A DNA stretch of 64,000 bases. Source: Terriglobia bacterium (GTDB lineage Bacteria > Acidobacteriota > Terriglobia > Terriglobales > Acidobacteriaceae). The stretch spans positions 62,001 through 126,000 of the forward strand of contig JAIQGE010000010.1 of NCBI GenBank assembly GCA_020072815.1. The letters run 5' to 3'. Below the pieces are notes generated by a model. That model did no database searches. It saw only the letters and a program-made list of their open reading frames with translations, and was not told the DNA's origin. Of the stretch, positions 17,095 through 24,233 are shown piece after piece. A program made the position numbers and the translations under genes. Position 1 is the stretch's first letter, and each line of letters begins with the position of its first letter.

Positions 17095-18401
17095 TGGCCA
17101 AGACTCCTCACCATCTGCGAATGCTGGGCGTCCCCGAGGACTGCGGCCCCGATCGCGCCGTCCCCAGGGTGATCGAGGGATATGTTGGCCCCTACAAAAA
17201 AGAGGCCATGAGTCTCTACTTCAGCAAAATCTTTGCGCGCGCCCTGCCTGAGTGGAACGCGCCTGAGATCCACTTCAGTGAAGTCACCCACGCCCGGCTG
17301 GCAGCGATGAACGGCGTGCGCCGTGAGACTATCAGCCGGCGCATCGGCAAGCTGTCCAGGGGGACAAAGAAATGGGACGAAGCCCAGCGCAGAAAGCGTT
17401 CGATGGAAGAAACCAGGCGCGCGGCCGCGCAGGGCAAGCGAGTGCGGGTTGGGCGCCGCAAGCTGGCGTTGCGATCGCTGGAACCCGTTGCGGAGTTGTT
17501 TGAAGTCACGCCGCGATTCAACGCCCCCAACCTGTACAAAGGCCCCAAGGGCGCCGTGGGCGGCAAGAACGATCCTTGCCGCGCGGCCCGTGACGCCGCT
17601 GAGAAATATGGGACGAAAAATTTTGACTCCACGGCCCACGTCAACGGCTTCAAGCGCATTGACGCCGTCATCTGGCATCCCACCCTGCCCGACGTGGTGC
17701 CCTGTGAATGCAAGATGGGCCAGGCGCGGCTTCCCTTCCAGGGGGAATGCCCCACGTGCGGGGGCAAGGGCAAGGTGTTCAAAGGCTCACTGCCAGATTT
17801 CGGCCGAAACTTTCTCACGCTGCTTCAGATGTGGGGCATTGAAGACGAGATCCCTGAGCTGCGCGACAATGACGACAAGATCGTGCGCAAGCACAAGCCC
17901 GCGGGAATGCTCCAGATCCCGCAGTGGAAGATGGCACAACGCATGGGATGCGACGAAGACACCCTGCGTAAGTATCAGCGAAAAGCTGAGGCCCTGCTGT
18001 TCATCAAGGTTGTGGACGGCGACAAATACGGGGCGTGTCCATCGTGCGCCGGCGGTCCAGTGCTGGCCAAAGCCAAGGTTTGCCCGTCCTGCCACGCCAA
18101 CATTGCCGGCAAGGTGCGCATCACGTCCAGCGATCCCGACAAGATCATCTGGATGCCCGGCCGGCTGATGGAGCACGAGATGTGCCTGGCCGAGCGGCAA
18201 CGCTTCCTGGAGGCCAAGGCGAAGCTGGCAGACCAGTCCGCTGCCTGGAAGGCTGACCAGGTCCACCTGGAGCTGCTGAAGGAATGGGGAGGCAAGGAGC
18301 ACACCCTAAAAGCCTTCTGGAATGAGCTGTACCGTCGTTTTGCTCACCACGGGGTCCCGCGTGACGCGCGCAAGGCCCTTCTACCCTCTTACCTCGAGTG
18401 A
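17094..18401 (+). CDS. Two-HTH, two-zinc-finger DNA-binding protein (candidate replication or transcription initiator)
   Basis: 435 residues. A first winged-helix-like segment at ~75-100 reads VTHARLAAMNGVRRETISRR. A DnaJ-type zinc finger follows at ~205-230 (CECKMGQARLPFQGECPTCGGKG in pieces: PCECKMG and GECPTCGGKG). A second helix-turn-helix lies at ~280-305 (WKMAQRMGCDEDTLRKYQRK), with a second zinc ribbon (ACPSCAGG, KVCPSCHANI) after it. The layout resembles plasmid or phage initiators of the helix-turn-helix type but no nuclease or ATPase motif is present. Last gene of the left operon; terminator directly follows. Function inferred only as DNA binding. Confidence 0.65.
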   Translation: MAKTPHHLRMLGVPEDCGPDRAVPRVIEGYVGPYKKEAMSLYFSKIFARALPEWNAPEIHFSEVTHARLAAMNGVRRETISRRIGKLSRGTKKWDEAQRRKRSMEETRRAAAQGKRVRVGRRKLALRSLEPVAELFEVTPRFNAPNLYKGPKGAVGGKNDPCRAARDAAEKYGTKNFDSTAHVNGFKRIDAVIWHPTLPDVVPCECKMGQARLPFQGECPTCGGKGKVFKGSLPDFGRNFLTLLQMWGIEDEIPELRDNDDKIVRKHKPAGMLQIPQWKMAQRMGCDEDTLRKYQRKAEALLFIKVVDGDKYGACPSCAGGPVLAKAKVCPSCHANIAGKVRITSSDPDKIIWMPGRLMEHEMCLAERQRFLEAKAKLADQSAAWKADQVHLELLKEWGGKEHTLKAFWNELYRRFAHHGVPRDARKALLPSYLE

Positions 18402-18442
18402 TTTGATCCCTTTACACCAGTTTCCTGGCCTGGCACCAGGGA

Positions 18443-18478
18443 GCGCGACGGGAGAGTTGTCCCCGCCGCGCTTTTTTT
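18443..18478 (+). terminator. Intrinsic terminator of the left operon
   Basis: GCGCG (18443-18447) pairs with CGCGC (18467-18471), one A/C mismatch, then CGGG with CCCG. Seven Ts (18472-18478) follow at once. It lies 42 bases after the stop of the regulator gene. Confidence 0.7.
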
Positions 18479-18506
18479 GCGTCCCCGCATGGATGGCTGC
18501 TATACT
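18477..18506 (+). promoter_or_regulatory. Sigma-70-like promoter facing an apparently gene-free region
   Basis: TTGCGT (18477-18482), 18-bp spacer, TATACT (18501-18506). It points right into 18.51-18.98 kb, where I find no convincing frame, and ahead of convergent leftward genes. It could drive an untranslated RNA ending at the hairpin at 18819-18852. Confidence 0.4.
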
Positions 18507-18512
18507 CTAACT

Positions 18513-18850
18513 TTCGCCTATTGTTCTATGGGCAAAAGTTTACCAGGTAGATTCTGGAAAAACGTCCCGGTCGGGCCGATCCCGCCCTCCCCTACCCGTG
18601 GCATCGCCAGGAGCGAATAAAATCCACAGGCCACGGTGAATATTCAAGAACAATGTGCGTTTTCTCGGAGTACGACAGTGCGATCCTTCGCAAACCACGG
18701 TGCGAAAAATCAGAAGTTGGGCGTGCGAAAAACCCTGTCTTCTCTTAGACTTTAGACCTTCAGACCCCTTATCTAGAGTAGTAGCTAGATTTCCTCGCTG
18801 TGCATGGTGTGGAAAGCGGAGCGTCACCAAGAACGTGACGCTCTTTCCCT
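18513..18850 (+). ncRNA. Candidate untranslated RNA in 18.5-18.85 kb gap
   Basis: The gap 18402-18983 holds no supported gene. It is bounded by a promoter-like pair (18477-18506) and an intrinsic-terminator-like hairpin, and contains short direct repeats of GTGCGA (for example GTGCGAAAAA near 18700 and 18723). An RNA of about 330 nt is possible; alternatively the repeats mark a binding region. Low confidence. Confidence 0.25.
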
Positions 18851-18852
18851 TT
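18819..18852. terminator. Hairpin with U-rich tract between convergent operons
   Basis: GAGCGTCAC / GTGACGCTC form a perfect 9-bp stem (18819-18827, 18835-18843) with a 7-base loop, then TTTCCCTTT. Two more hairpins follow (GGGGC/GCCCC at 18853-18865; ACCTCCC/GGGAGGT at 18877-18897). They sit where rightward and leftward transcripts meet. Confidence 0.6.
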
Positions 18853-18983
18853 GGGGCTCCGCCCCAAACCCGCAGAACCTCCCAACGAACGGGAGGTGCA
18901 ATCCAGATGCCACACGGGATAGATCCCACCAGGTCCCACGTGAACGCCGGCGAAGAGCAAAAGCAACCCCAACCCCAAAAACT

Positions 18984-19136
18984 TCAGCCTGCTAAAACCG
19001 CGCGTATGCGTCTAACCCAATCACCCCGGCAACGATCACACAGCCAGGCCCGGCAGAGTTCACACCACTGGACCAGCTTAGATCGCGTATCGTTTTCCAA
19101 CCGCCGGCAGCACTCACACGTTCCAACAATCACCAT
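18984..19136 (-). CDS. 50-residue zinc-finger protein
   Basis: ATG at the complement of 19134-19136, three bases after the stop of the membrane-anchor frame. The protein holds CECC, WCELCRAWLCDRCRGDW and a basic C-terminus (VRRIRAVLAG). The W-C-x-x-C-x-x-W-x-C-x-x-C spacing is a convincing treble-clef or ribbon zinc finger. Its tight spacing to the upstream frame suggests translational coupling. It is the last gene of the leftward operon. Function unknown. Confidence 0.65.
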   Translation of the reverse strand: MVIVGTCECCRRLENDTRSKLVQWCELCRAWLCDRCRGDWVRRIRAVLAG

Positions 19137-19139
19137 GCC

Positions 19140-19334
19140 TCAGTCCAGCAATTCGTCCAGGAGAAAATATCCCCCGATGATCAGCAGCCCGATCCACACC
19201 GGCGCCGGCAGCGAGCTGAGTACAACGCCAGGGTCAACAGTTGCGCTTGCTACTTGGACCTGGCTTAGATCGGGGAAGCCCAGGAGCTGCTGCCCCTGAG
19301 CCGCCGCCCCCTGCAAAGTAGTTTGCAAACACAT
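19140..19334 (-). CDS. C-terminal membrane anchor encoded in +1 frame of the lysozyme gene
   Basis: An open frame ending LPAPVWIGLLIIGGYFLLDE plus LLD: one membrane helix followed by an acidic end. It overlaps the end of the lysozyme frame by about 100 bases in the +1 frame. No ribosome site precedes its only ATG (19334), so independent translation is doubtful. A +1 slip at CCC-C (complement of 19272-19275) would fuse the lysozyme domain to this anchor, giving it the C-terminal helix that many element proteins have. A sequencing indel would give the same picture. Confidence 0.5.
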   Translation of the reverse strand: MCLQTTLQGAAAQGQQLLGFPDLSQVQVASATVDPGVVLSSLPAPVWIGLLIIGGYFLLDELLD

Positions 19335-19716
19335 CGTTGGGGCTTACGCCCAGGAACCCCGTCACGTTGGCCACCCATGCCGCGGAATTGCCCGCGTACT
19401 TTTTCGCGATCTGTGACCAGGTCATTAGCGGCGAGTAGGTGGAACTGGTCCCGTTGACAATGTTTGTGATTTTTTCGCGAAGCGCCTGCCAGCCGCCCTC
19501 TTTGCTGGCGAACACAATCAAAATCTCACCGTCTGGCAGTGTCACGTAGCCAGAGACGGGTTGGCCGTGTTCGTCGCCTTTGCTGAGGTCCCCAGGGTTG
19601 TTGTAGCGATCTGGAGGTGCACCGGGAACGTTGGCGCCCTCTGCCGACGCGATGGCCTGGCAGACGGTCCAGATCAAGTCACCACCAGGCCACGTGCTGG
19701 GATCAAAGGTGATCAT
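19234..19716 (-). CDS. Lysozyme-like peptidoglycan hydrolase
   Basis: 160 residues. AIASAEGANVPGAPPDRYNN continuing PGDL contains the catalytic Glu and the RxNNPG(D/N)L signature of a phage muramidase or transglycosylase family. The rest (GWQALREKITNIVNG, WSQIAKKYAG, VANVTGFLGVSPNDVFANYF) fits the same domain to its usual C-terminal repeat. A Gly-rich linker and SKPGPSSKRNC end the in-frame product; see the +1-frame anchor. No signal peptide, so export would need a holin or a particle. This is the clearest phage-type gene in the element. Confidence 0.75.
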   Translation of the reverse strand: MITFDPSTWPGGDLIWTVCQAIASAEGANVPGAPPDRYNNPGDLSKGDEHGQPVSGYVTLPDGEILIVFASKEGGWQALREKITNIVNGTSSTYSPLMTWSQIAKKYAGNSAAWVANVTGFLGVSPNDVFANYFAGGGGSGAAAPGLPRSKPGPSSKRNC

Positions 19717-19720
19717 GTTT

Positions 19721-20743
19721 CTAGTTGTCCAGCTTTACGTCGTATTCCAGCAGGATGGCCGAGTTGCCGCCGTTGGACGTGGTAAATTTGAACGCGATAT
19801 TTACAAACTCCGCCACCGTTTCATCCACCGCGGCCGATGCGGCCGTCGCAGTGTCCAGGAAGTCAGTACAGCCCACCGCGGTGGTCGCTCCCAGGTTGAT
19901 GCATAGCTGCCCTTTCGCGATAAACGTGCCAGACGCGCCGATGGTGGACGTGGTAGAGAGTGAGCAATCAAACCAGAATTGGCCGTTGGTGAGGTTGTTC
20001 GCCTGGTTCGTGCTGGTGATGGCGCAGCCGGCCGGCGCCACCACAGTGCCAGAGGCGCATCCTGAAACCTGGCACAGCATCAGCTCTGCGTTTAGGACCG
20101 ACGCCGCGGCGTTGGTATAGACCCCACTGCCATGAACCCTGATCTTGCGTGGCGTGATGTTGGCCAGGTTCGCGGGGATCTGTATGTCGCTGGCCGCGGC
20201 CACCAGCGGGGTAAAGTTCGCGGTGGTAATCGGGACTGAAGTCGTGCCCTGGTAGGCGCCCAGGCTGCGCGTGAGGTCCGCGTAAAGCAGCGCCGGCGCC
20301 GGCACAGCGTTAATGTTGCCGGTGATGTCCTGGCTGGCGCCGGCGATCGTGATCTGCCCCGTGGTGAAACACTGAGGCCCTGTGCTGCCAGGGTCCGGGT
20401 AGCTGGTGGTGGGAGCTGAGCAAATCGAAAACTGCCAATGCGTGCTCCCTGGCGTAATCGAACCGTTGGCCATCAACGAAAGCGCGAACTGCCCCGCTGT
20501 GTTAATGGTCACCGGGGACACCGGCGGGATCAGCGGGAAACCCGTTGCGGTCACGCTGGGCGACGCGCCGCCGCTCACGTTGACAAACTGAGGCATGACG
20601 GTCCCGCCCCCATAGGGCACGCCGTTTTTGTCCAGGACCGTCCCGGTGATAGACGTGATGGTTTGCCCCGCGGCCGGCAGGACCGCGGCGAACGAAGCGG
20701 CCACCAGCAATAGCGCGGCCGCAAGAGTTGTTTTGACGCTCAT
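19721..20743 (-). CDS. Sec-exported beta-rich protein (possible spike or fibre)
   Basis: 340 residues. ATG 20743 follows GGAGG at 8 bases. Signal peptide SVKTTLAAALLLVAASFAAV ending AAG-Q. The mature protein begins with a carboxypeptidase-regulatory/CNA-B-like beta domain (ITSITGTVLDKNGVPYGGG). A long Thr/Ala/Gly-rich beta region ends ETVAEFVNIAFKFTTSNGGN then SAILLEYDVKLDN, a pattern seen in beta-sandwich tips of adhesins. Six or more Cys in the mature part fit disulfides formed outside the cytoplasm. A signal peptide on a putative structural protein is unusual for tailed phages. Confidence 0.65.
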   Translation of the reverse strand: MSVKTTLAAALLLVAASFAAVLPAAGQTITSITGTVLDKNGVPYGGGTVMPQFVNVSGGASPSVTATGFPLIPPVSPVTINTAGQFALSLMANGSITPGSTHWQFSICSAPTTSYPDPGSTGPQCFTTGQITIAGASQDITGNINAVPAPALLYADLTRSLGAYQGTTSVPITTANFTPLVAAASDIQIPANLANITPRKIRVHGSGVYTNAAASVLNAELMLCQVSGCASGTVVAPAGCAITSTNQANNLTNGQFWFDCSLSTTSTIGASGTFIAKGQLCINLGATTAVGCTDFLDTATAASAAVDETVAEFVNIAFKFTTSNGGNSAILLEYDVKLDN

Positions 20744-20765
20744 ACTTGTTTCCTCCAAAAAGTTG

Positions 20766-21455
20766 CTATCGTTTCTTTCCCCCGCTGAACATCAACAGCG
20801 CGGCGCCGCCGGCCAGCAGGACCCAGTTGGGGATGCCGCCGATCATGGCGCCCTGCAGCCAGGTGGCGATGGAAGCCATAAAGTCGGCCGGCGCCGGCGC
20901 AGATGTTTGCGCTGGCGTCCCCGTGGTGGTGGAAATAACCAAGCCGGACGGCGTGACCGCCGTGGGCGTGGATGCCGGCGTGGACGCGGGCGATTGCGTC
21001 ACCGCGGGCGCTACGGTGGAAGTGGGAGCGGACGCCGCGGACGGCGTGGCCACGGGAGTGGCGGCCGGCGGGGTGTAAGCGATTGCGGCGCCGCTGGCGT
21101 CGCAATAATGGCTGGACCCGTCCGACATGTTGCACTGGAAAACTCCAGGCGCGACGCTCAGCGTATTGACCAGCGTGACCGTGGCGCCGGTTTGCGTGGA
21201 CACCGGCGTACCCGATGGCGTGACGGCCGGCGTGGGCGCCGATGTGGATGCCGCCGCTTGTGCCGCGGCCCATTTTGCAGCCAAGTCCGCAGGGAGTTGC
21301 TGGCCAAACTGCTGGAGCACGCTTATCTGCGTCGCGTCTGGCGTCTGTGGTGAAAAAGAAAACGATTGCCCCGATGCAGAGATGAACTGATCAGGCAGGA
21401 CCGGGTAGCCCAAGCCCAGCCTCTTGCGCGCGTGAACGTAGCGGCGATGGATCAC
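20766..21455 (-). CDS. Tail-anchored protein with Thr/Pro/Ala linker
   Basis: 229 residues from GTG 21455, which overlaps the previous stop (GTGA) and follows GGGGAG. N-terminus VIHRRYVHARKRLGLGYPVL is basic and shares (R)RLGLG(Y/F) with the 33860-34348 protein. A small domain contains FQCNMSDGSSHYCD. A repetitive linker of about 75 Thr/Pro/Ser/Ala residues leads to the C-terminal helix GGIPNWVLLAGGAALLMFSG and GKKR. The tail belongs to the element's IP(N/D/G) anchor family. Confidence 0.7.
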   Translation of the reverse strand: MIHRRYVHARKRLGLGYPVLPDQFISASGQSFSFSPQTPDATQISVLQQFGQQLPADLAAKWAAAQAAASTSAPTPAVTPSGTPVSTQTGATVTLVNTLSVAPGVFQCNMSDGSSHYCDASGAAIAYTPPAATPVATPSAASAPTSTVAPAVTQSPASTPASTPTAVTPSGLVISTTTGTPAQTSAPAPADFMASIATWLQGAMIGGIPNWVLLAGGAALLMFSGGKKR

Positions 21456-22594
21456 AAGATGCTCCCCTGAACGTCCAGCGTGCCGGTATTTGCGACCCCG
21501 CACGTGGTGAGCTGGACCTGGACCGTGTGTCCCACAGCGCCGGCCAGGCTGGGATTCCATTGGAACCTGAAAGTTGTAGTACCCACCTCAGTTGCTGCGC
21601 TGGTCCACAGGTTCACAGAGGCAGTGGTGTCCACTACCAGGAGCTGAGAGGTTCCGGCGGAACATCTCCCGCTGATCGAAAACACGTGTGCGCGCTGGAA
21701 TACGTTTCCAGCCACCAGAGTGAAAGTCACAGAGGCAGTGGCGTTCACAGCGGTGGTCTCTGCGTTGTTGGTGTTAGCCGGCTGAATCGCGGCCGGCTGA
21801 GCCGCACCAGGCGGGTAAAAGTAGTAATAGCCTGTGTAGTTTCCCGCTCCCGTGCACGAGTTGCATCGCACGCTGATGGCAGTACAAGACATTGCCGGCA
21901 CCGGCAGCAAAGTTGAACCTCCGCCGGTTAGGGTCAGGGACGACTCTGTGCTGACCGCTCCAAAATCAAAGCATCGCGCTACGAGAGTGCCGCCGGTGAA
22001 ATTGGCGGATGCGCTGATTACGATGTAACCCGCGGTTGACCCATAAGGGGAATTGATCGTTGGAGCGGTGATGGTCCCAGATTGTGTCTGCTGGGTAAAA
22101 AGCACTTTTCTGATCTGCTGGCCGGCCCCATAGAGGCCAAAAGGATTTTCCGGGATGGCTGAGGTGCCAACGTAATTGGCCGTGATGGTATCAGCCACGT
22201 CGCACGTCGTACACTTCGCCAGATTCACCCGCAAAAAAGGATAGTTGCCAATGCCAAGGACCAGGCCCTGGGCGTTCTGGCTGATCTCTGTGCCATCATC
22301 GCTGATGGGAAACCATGTACCAGTGACGCAAGTCGCGGAGTCGCTGTTAAAACTGCCTTCCAGTCGAATCTGTACTCCTGTCGGCGCGCCGGTTGCTCCC
22401 GTCTCCTGGTAGAAGAGAAAATGGACGGTCTGCCCCACGTTCGTGATGCAGGGGGATGCGGTAGGAGCACTTACGCCGTTTAGGTTTAGCTGCGTTGCGG
22501 ACGCCGACACGCTCTGTGGGGACACGTTGGTGACCTGGCCCACGGCCGCGGCCGCGGAGAGTAAGAGCAAAATCGAAAGTAGAATCTTTTTCAC
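21452..22594 (-). CDS. Sec-exported beta-rich protein
   Basis: 380 residues with signal peptide MKKILLSILLLLSAAAAVGQ and mature start VTNVSP. The mature chain is Thr/Ser/Ala/Gly-rich with spaced Cys (CTTCDVAD, MSCTAISVRCNSCTGAGNY), predicted all-beta, ending VQLTTCGVANTGTLDVQGSI. No enzymatic motif. It overlaps both neighbours (ATGA and GTGA). Together with the 19721 protein it forms a pair of exported beta proteins around one tail-anchored protein, suggesting a cell-surface or particle-surface assembly. Confidence 0.65.
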   Translation of the reverse strand: MKKILLSILLLLSAAAAVGQVTNVSPQSVSASATQLNLNGVSAPTASPCITNVGQTVHFLFYQETGATGAPTGVQIRLEGSFNSDSATCVTGTWFPISDDGTEISQNAQGLVLGIGNYPFLRVNLAKCTTCDVADTITANYVGTSAIPENPFGLYGAGQQIRKVLFTQQTQSGTITAPTINSPYGSTAGYIVISASANFTGGTLVARCFDFGAVSTESSLTLTGGGSTLLPVPAMSCTAISVRCNSCTGAGNYTGYYYFYPPGAAQPAAIQPANTNNAETTAVNATASVTFTLVAGNVFQRAHVFSISGRCSAGTSQLLVVDTTASVNLWTSAATEVGTTTFRFQWNPSLAGAVGHTVQVQLTTCGVANTGTLDVQGSIL

Positions 22595-22875
22595 GAAGTC
22601 CCCTTTTGGTGTTGCGATCTTTCCCAGAGTCGCCGGCGGATCGCGTCCAACATCAAGCCCACGTCGTCAACCTCTTGGTCGGCTGGGATGTCGTTTTCCT
22701 GGCAGTACCAAATCCAGATGAGCTTGTGTTGCAGCATGAACACGTCCATCTTTTTCTCGAAGCGGCGCATAGTGCGTACCAGCCACACCACCGGCGCCCC
22801 CAGCCCGCCCACCACAGCGATTAATGTGGCGACGAAAGCCAGATAAGGGTTAACGTTGGCCATGAAAGTAGGCAT
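22591..22875 (-). CDS. Single-helix membrane protein (holin-like size)
   Basis: 94 residues. NPYLAFVATLIAVVGGLGAP with VVWLVRTMRRFEKK forms one N-terminal helix and a basic stop, then a soluble helical tail (MLQHKLIWIWYCQENDIPAD...). Length and topology suit a class III holin or anchor, and it is near the lysozyme gene, but sequence alone does not prove it. Start ATG overlaps the previous stop (TGATG). Confidence 0.55.
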   Translation of the reverse strand: MPTFMANVNPYLAFVATLIAVVGGLGAPVVWLVRTMRRFEKKMDVFMLQHKLIWIWYCQENDIPADQEVDDVGLMLDAIRRRLWERSQHQKGTS

Positions 22876-23333
22876 CACCAGATCGAATCCTCAGTTGCGC
22901 GCCACTTGGGGTAAAACCATCCGCTGAGCCGCCCGCCGGCCTGCACTCCGCCCGCGGCCAGGCTCACGTTGGAGACTTGCAGCACCACGAGTTGCTGTTC
23001 GTACACCAGGATGCCAGCCGTCTCTGCTGGATTGTTCACCGCGCCCAGGCTGGCCAGGATGTTGTCGTAATTGCGAATCACTCCCGCGTTGGCCAGGATC
23101 TGCCAGATCAGCGAGCCGGACCCTTCAGTCCAGCCGCCGCCCACGATCACGTTGCCCACGCGCTTGATTACGCCGTGGAAGCCCTCGGGCACAGTGAACG
23201 TGACCACTACGCCGCTGGCCGCGATCACCGGCAGCGCGATATAGCTGGTGTAGTCAAAGGCCAGGCCGTCTGGAGGCATCCACAGATGCGCCGGCAGAGA
23301 GATTTCTTGCGGCAAAATTGTTTGGCTACTCAT
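22875..23333 (-). CDS. Beta-sandwich structural-type protein (GWFYPK family)
   Basis: 152 residues, no signal peptide. VVVTFTVPEGFHGVIKRVGN, then GGGWTEGSGSLIWQILANAG, then a C-terminal LSGWFYPKW. Alternating strands with conserved-looking Gly/Trp turns suggest a single beta-sandwich (jelly-roll-like) domain. It lies in a run of three similar-sized proteins. I cannot name a characterised homologue; a role as capsid, penton or adaptor is inference. Confidence 0.55.
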   Translation of the reverse strand: MSSQTILPQEISLPAHLWMPPDGLAFDYTSYIALPVIAASGVVVTFTVPEGFHGVIKRVGNVIVGGGWTEGSGSLIWQILANAGVIRNYDNILASLGAVNNPAETAGILVYEQQLVVLQVSNVSLAAGGVQAGGRLSGWFYPKWRATEDSIW

Positions 23334-23835
23334 CCACGCACCCCGCGATCACGACCTGAACGCCGTTGGCGCTGGCCTGTAAATTCTGAATTCTCACCAG
23401 GATGGTGTGGCCGGCGTGGAAGCGGTAAGGCTTACGCAGGGAAAAAGGATGCCGCGCACTGCCCCCAAAATTCACGTCGTTAACGCCCACGATCGAAAAC
23501 CGTTTTCCCTTCCCTGGCTGAGTGGACATGTCGCGGATCTGCACGCGGCATCCTGGGTTGGCCCCGGTCCCGCCCACCGTGGTAGAAACCATCAGCGTGT
23601 GAGCGAGAAAGTCCGACTGGCAGACCTGGCGCAGTTCCACCCACTGATTGGCGGGAATGGTCACGTCGCCCGCGGCGCCGCCAAACACTTGCCAGAAGGG
23701 ACGCCGGCCGCGCATCTGCCGGCGATCGCGCAAGCTGGGCACATACGCCCGGCTGGCCAGCTTGGCAGTGGATAGCCACAACCCCAGCGCGTGACGCCGC
23801 GGTCCCTTGAAGCGGTCCTGATTCCAGATGCTCAT
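23326..23835 (-). CDS. Beta-sandwich structural-type protein, paralogue of 24234 protein
   Basis: 169 residues. A basic N-terminal arm of about 50 residues (FKGPRRHALGLW, RDRRQMRGRRPF) precedes a beta domain starting VTIPANQWVELRQVCQSDFL and ending HPFSLRKPYRFHAGHTILVR and ANGVQVVIAGCVDE. The end aligns with the neighbour: PF(S/P)L..PY.(F/W)......(I/V)...N.VQ(V/L)V(I/L).G. Basic arm plus beta-sandwich is a layout known from capsid proteins that touch nucleic acid; here that is inference only. Confidence 0.55.
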   Translation of the reverse strand: MSIWNQDRFKGPRRHALGLWLSTAKLASRAYVPSLRDRRQMRGRRPFWQVFGGAAGDVTIPANQWVELRQVCQSDFLAHTLMVSTTVGGTGANPGCRVQIRDMSTQPGKGKRFSIVGVNDVNFGGSARHPFSLRKPYRFHAGHTILVRIQNLQASANGVQVVIAGCVDE

Positions 23836-24191
23836 GTCAGCCTGTCCACCTGTGCCTGGTAGTGCTGCGCTATCCGCGTGTGCAGCGAGTTGACAGCCTG
23901 CGACTGTTCAGGCTGTTTGAACTTCTTAAACCAGCCATCATTCGCGGCCAGTGTGTTCACCTGGGCAGGCGTAAGCTGTGCCGCGGCCATACCCTGGGCC
24001 GTGGACAGCAACGCTTGCACGTCGGCCTTGGTGCGAATATCCTGCGCGGCCACGATCTGTTGTTTATCGTGGTCCCGGTTGCCAGGATGCTGGACCAGGA
24101 CCAGGCGTGTGACCGGGTCCAGCACTTTGGCGTAGATCCAGTGGTCCACGCCGTCAGTCTGTCTGATCTGGACAATGTCCCCTGCGTTCAT
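23832..24191 (-). CDS. Hypothetical protein, SH3-like N-terminus
   Basis: 119 residues. MNAGDIVQIRQTDGVDHWIY with AKVLDPVTRLVLVQHPG looks like a small SH3-type barrel. The rest is helical (VQALLSTAQGMAAAQLTPAQ, SLHTRIAQHYQAQVDRL). It overlaps the beta-sandwich gene (ATGA). No family recognised. Confidence 0.55.
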   Translation of the reverse strand: MNAGDIVQIRQTDGVDHWIYAKVLDPVTRLVLVQHPGNRDHDKQQIVAAQDIRTKADVQALLSTAQGMAAAQLTPAQVNTLAANDGWFKKFKQPEQSQAVNSLHTRIAQHYQAQVDRLT

Positions 24192-24233
24192 AAAAAGTTC
24201 TCCCTCTCCTCGCGAAGTTCAGGCCGCGGGGGG

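Noticed and set aside
18655-19299. Rightward frame (214 residues) opposite the zinc-finger and lysozyme genes
   Set aside because: There is a GGGAGGTG ribosome-like site at 18891, but the protein is Ser/His/Pro-rich without motif, while the opposite strand holds clear zinc-finger and hydrolase signatures.
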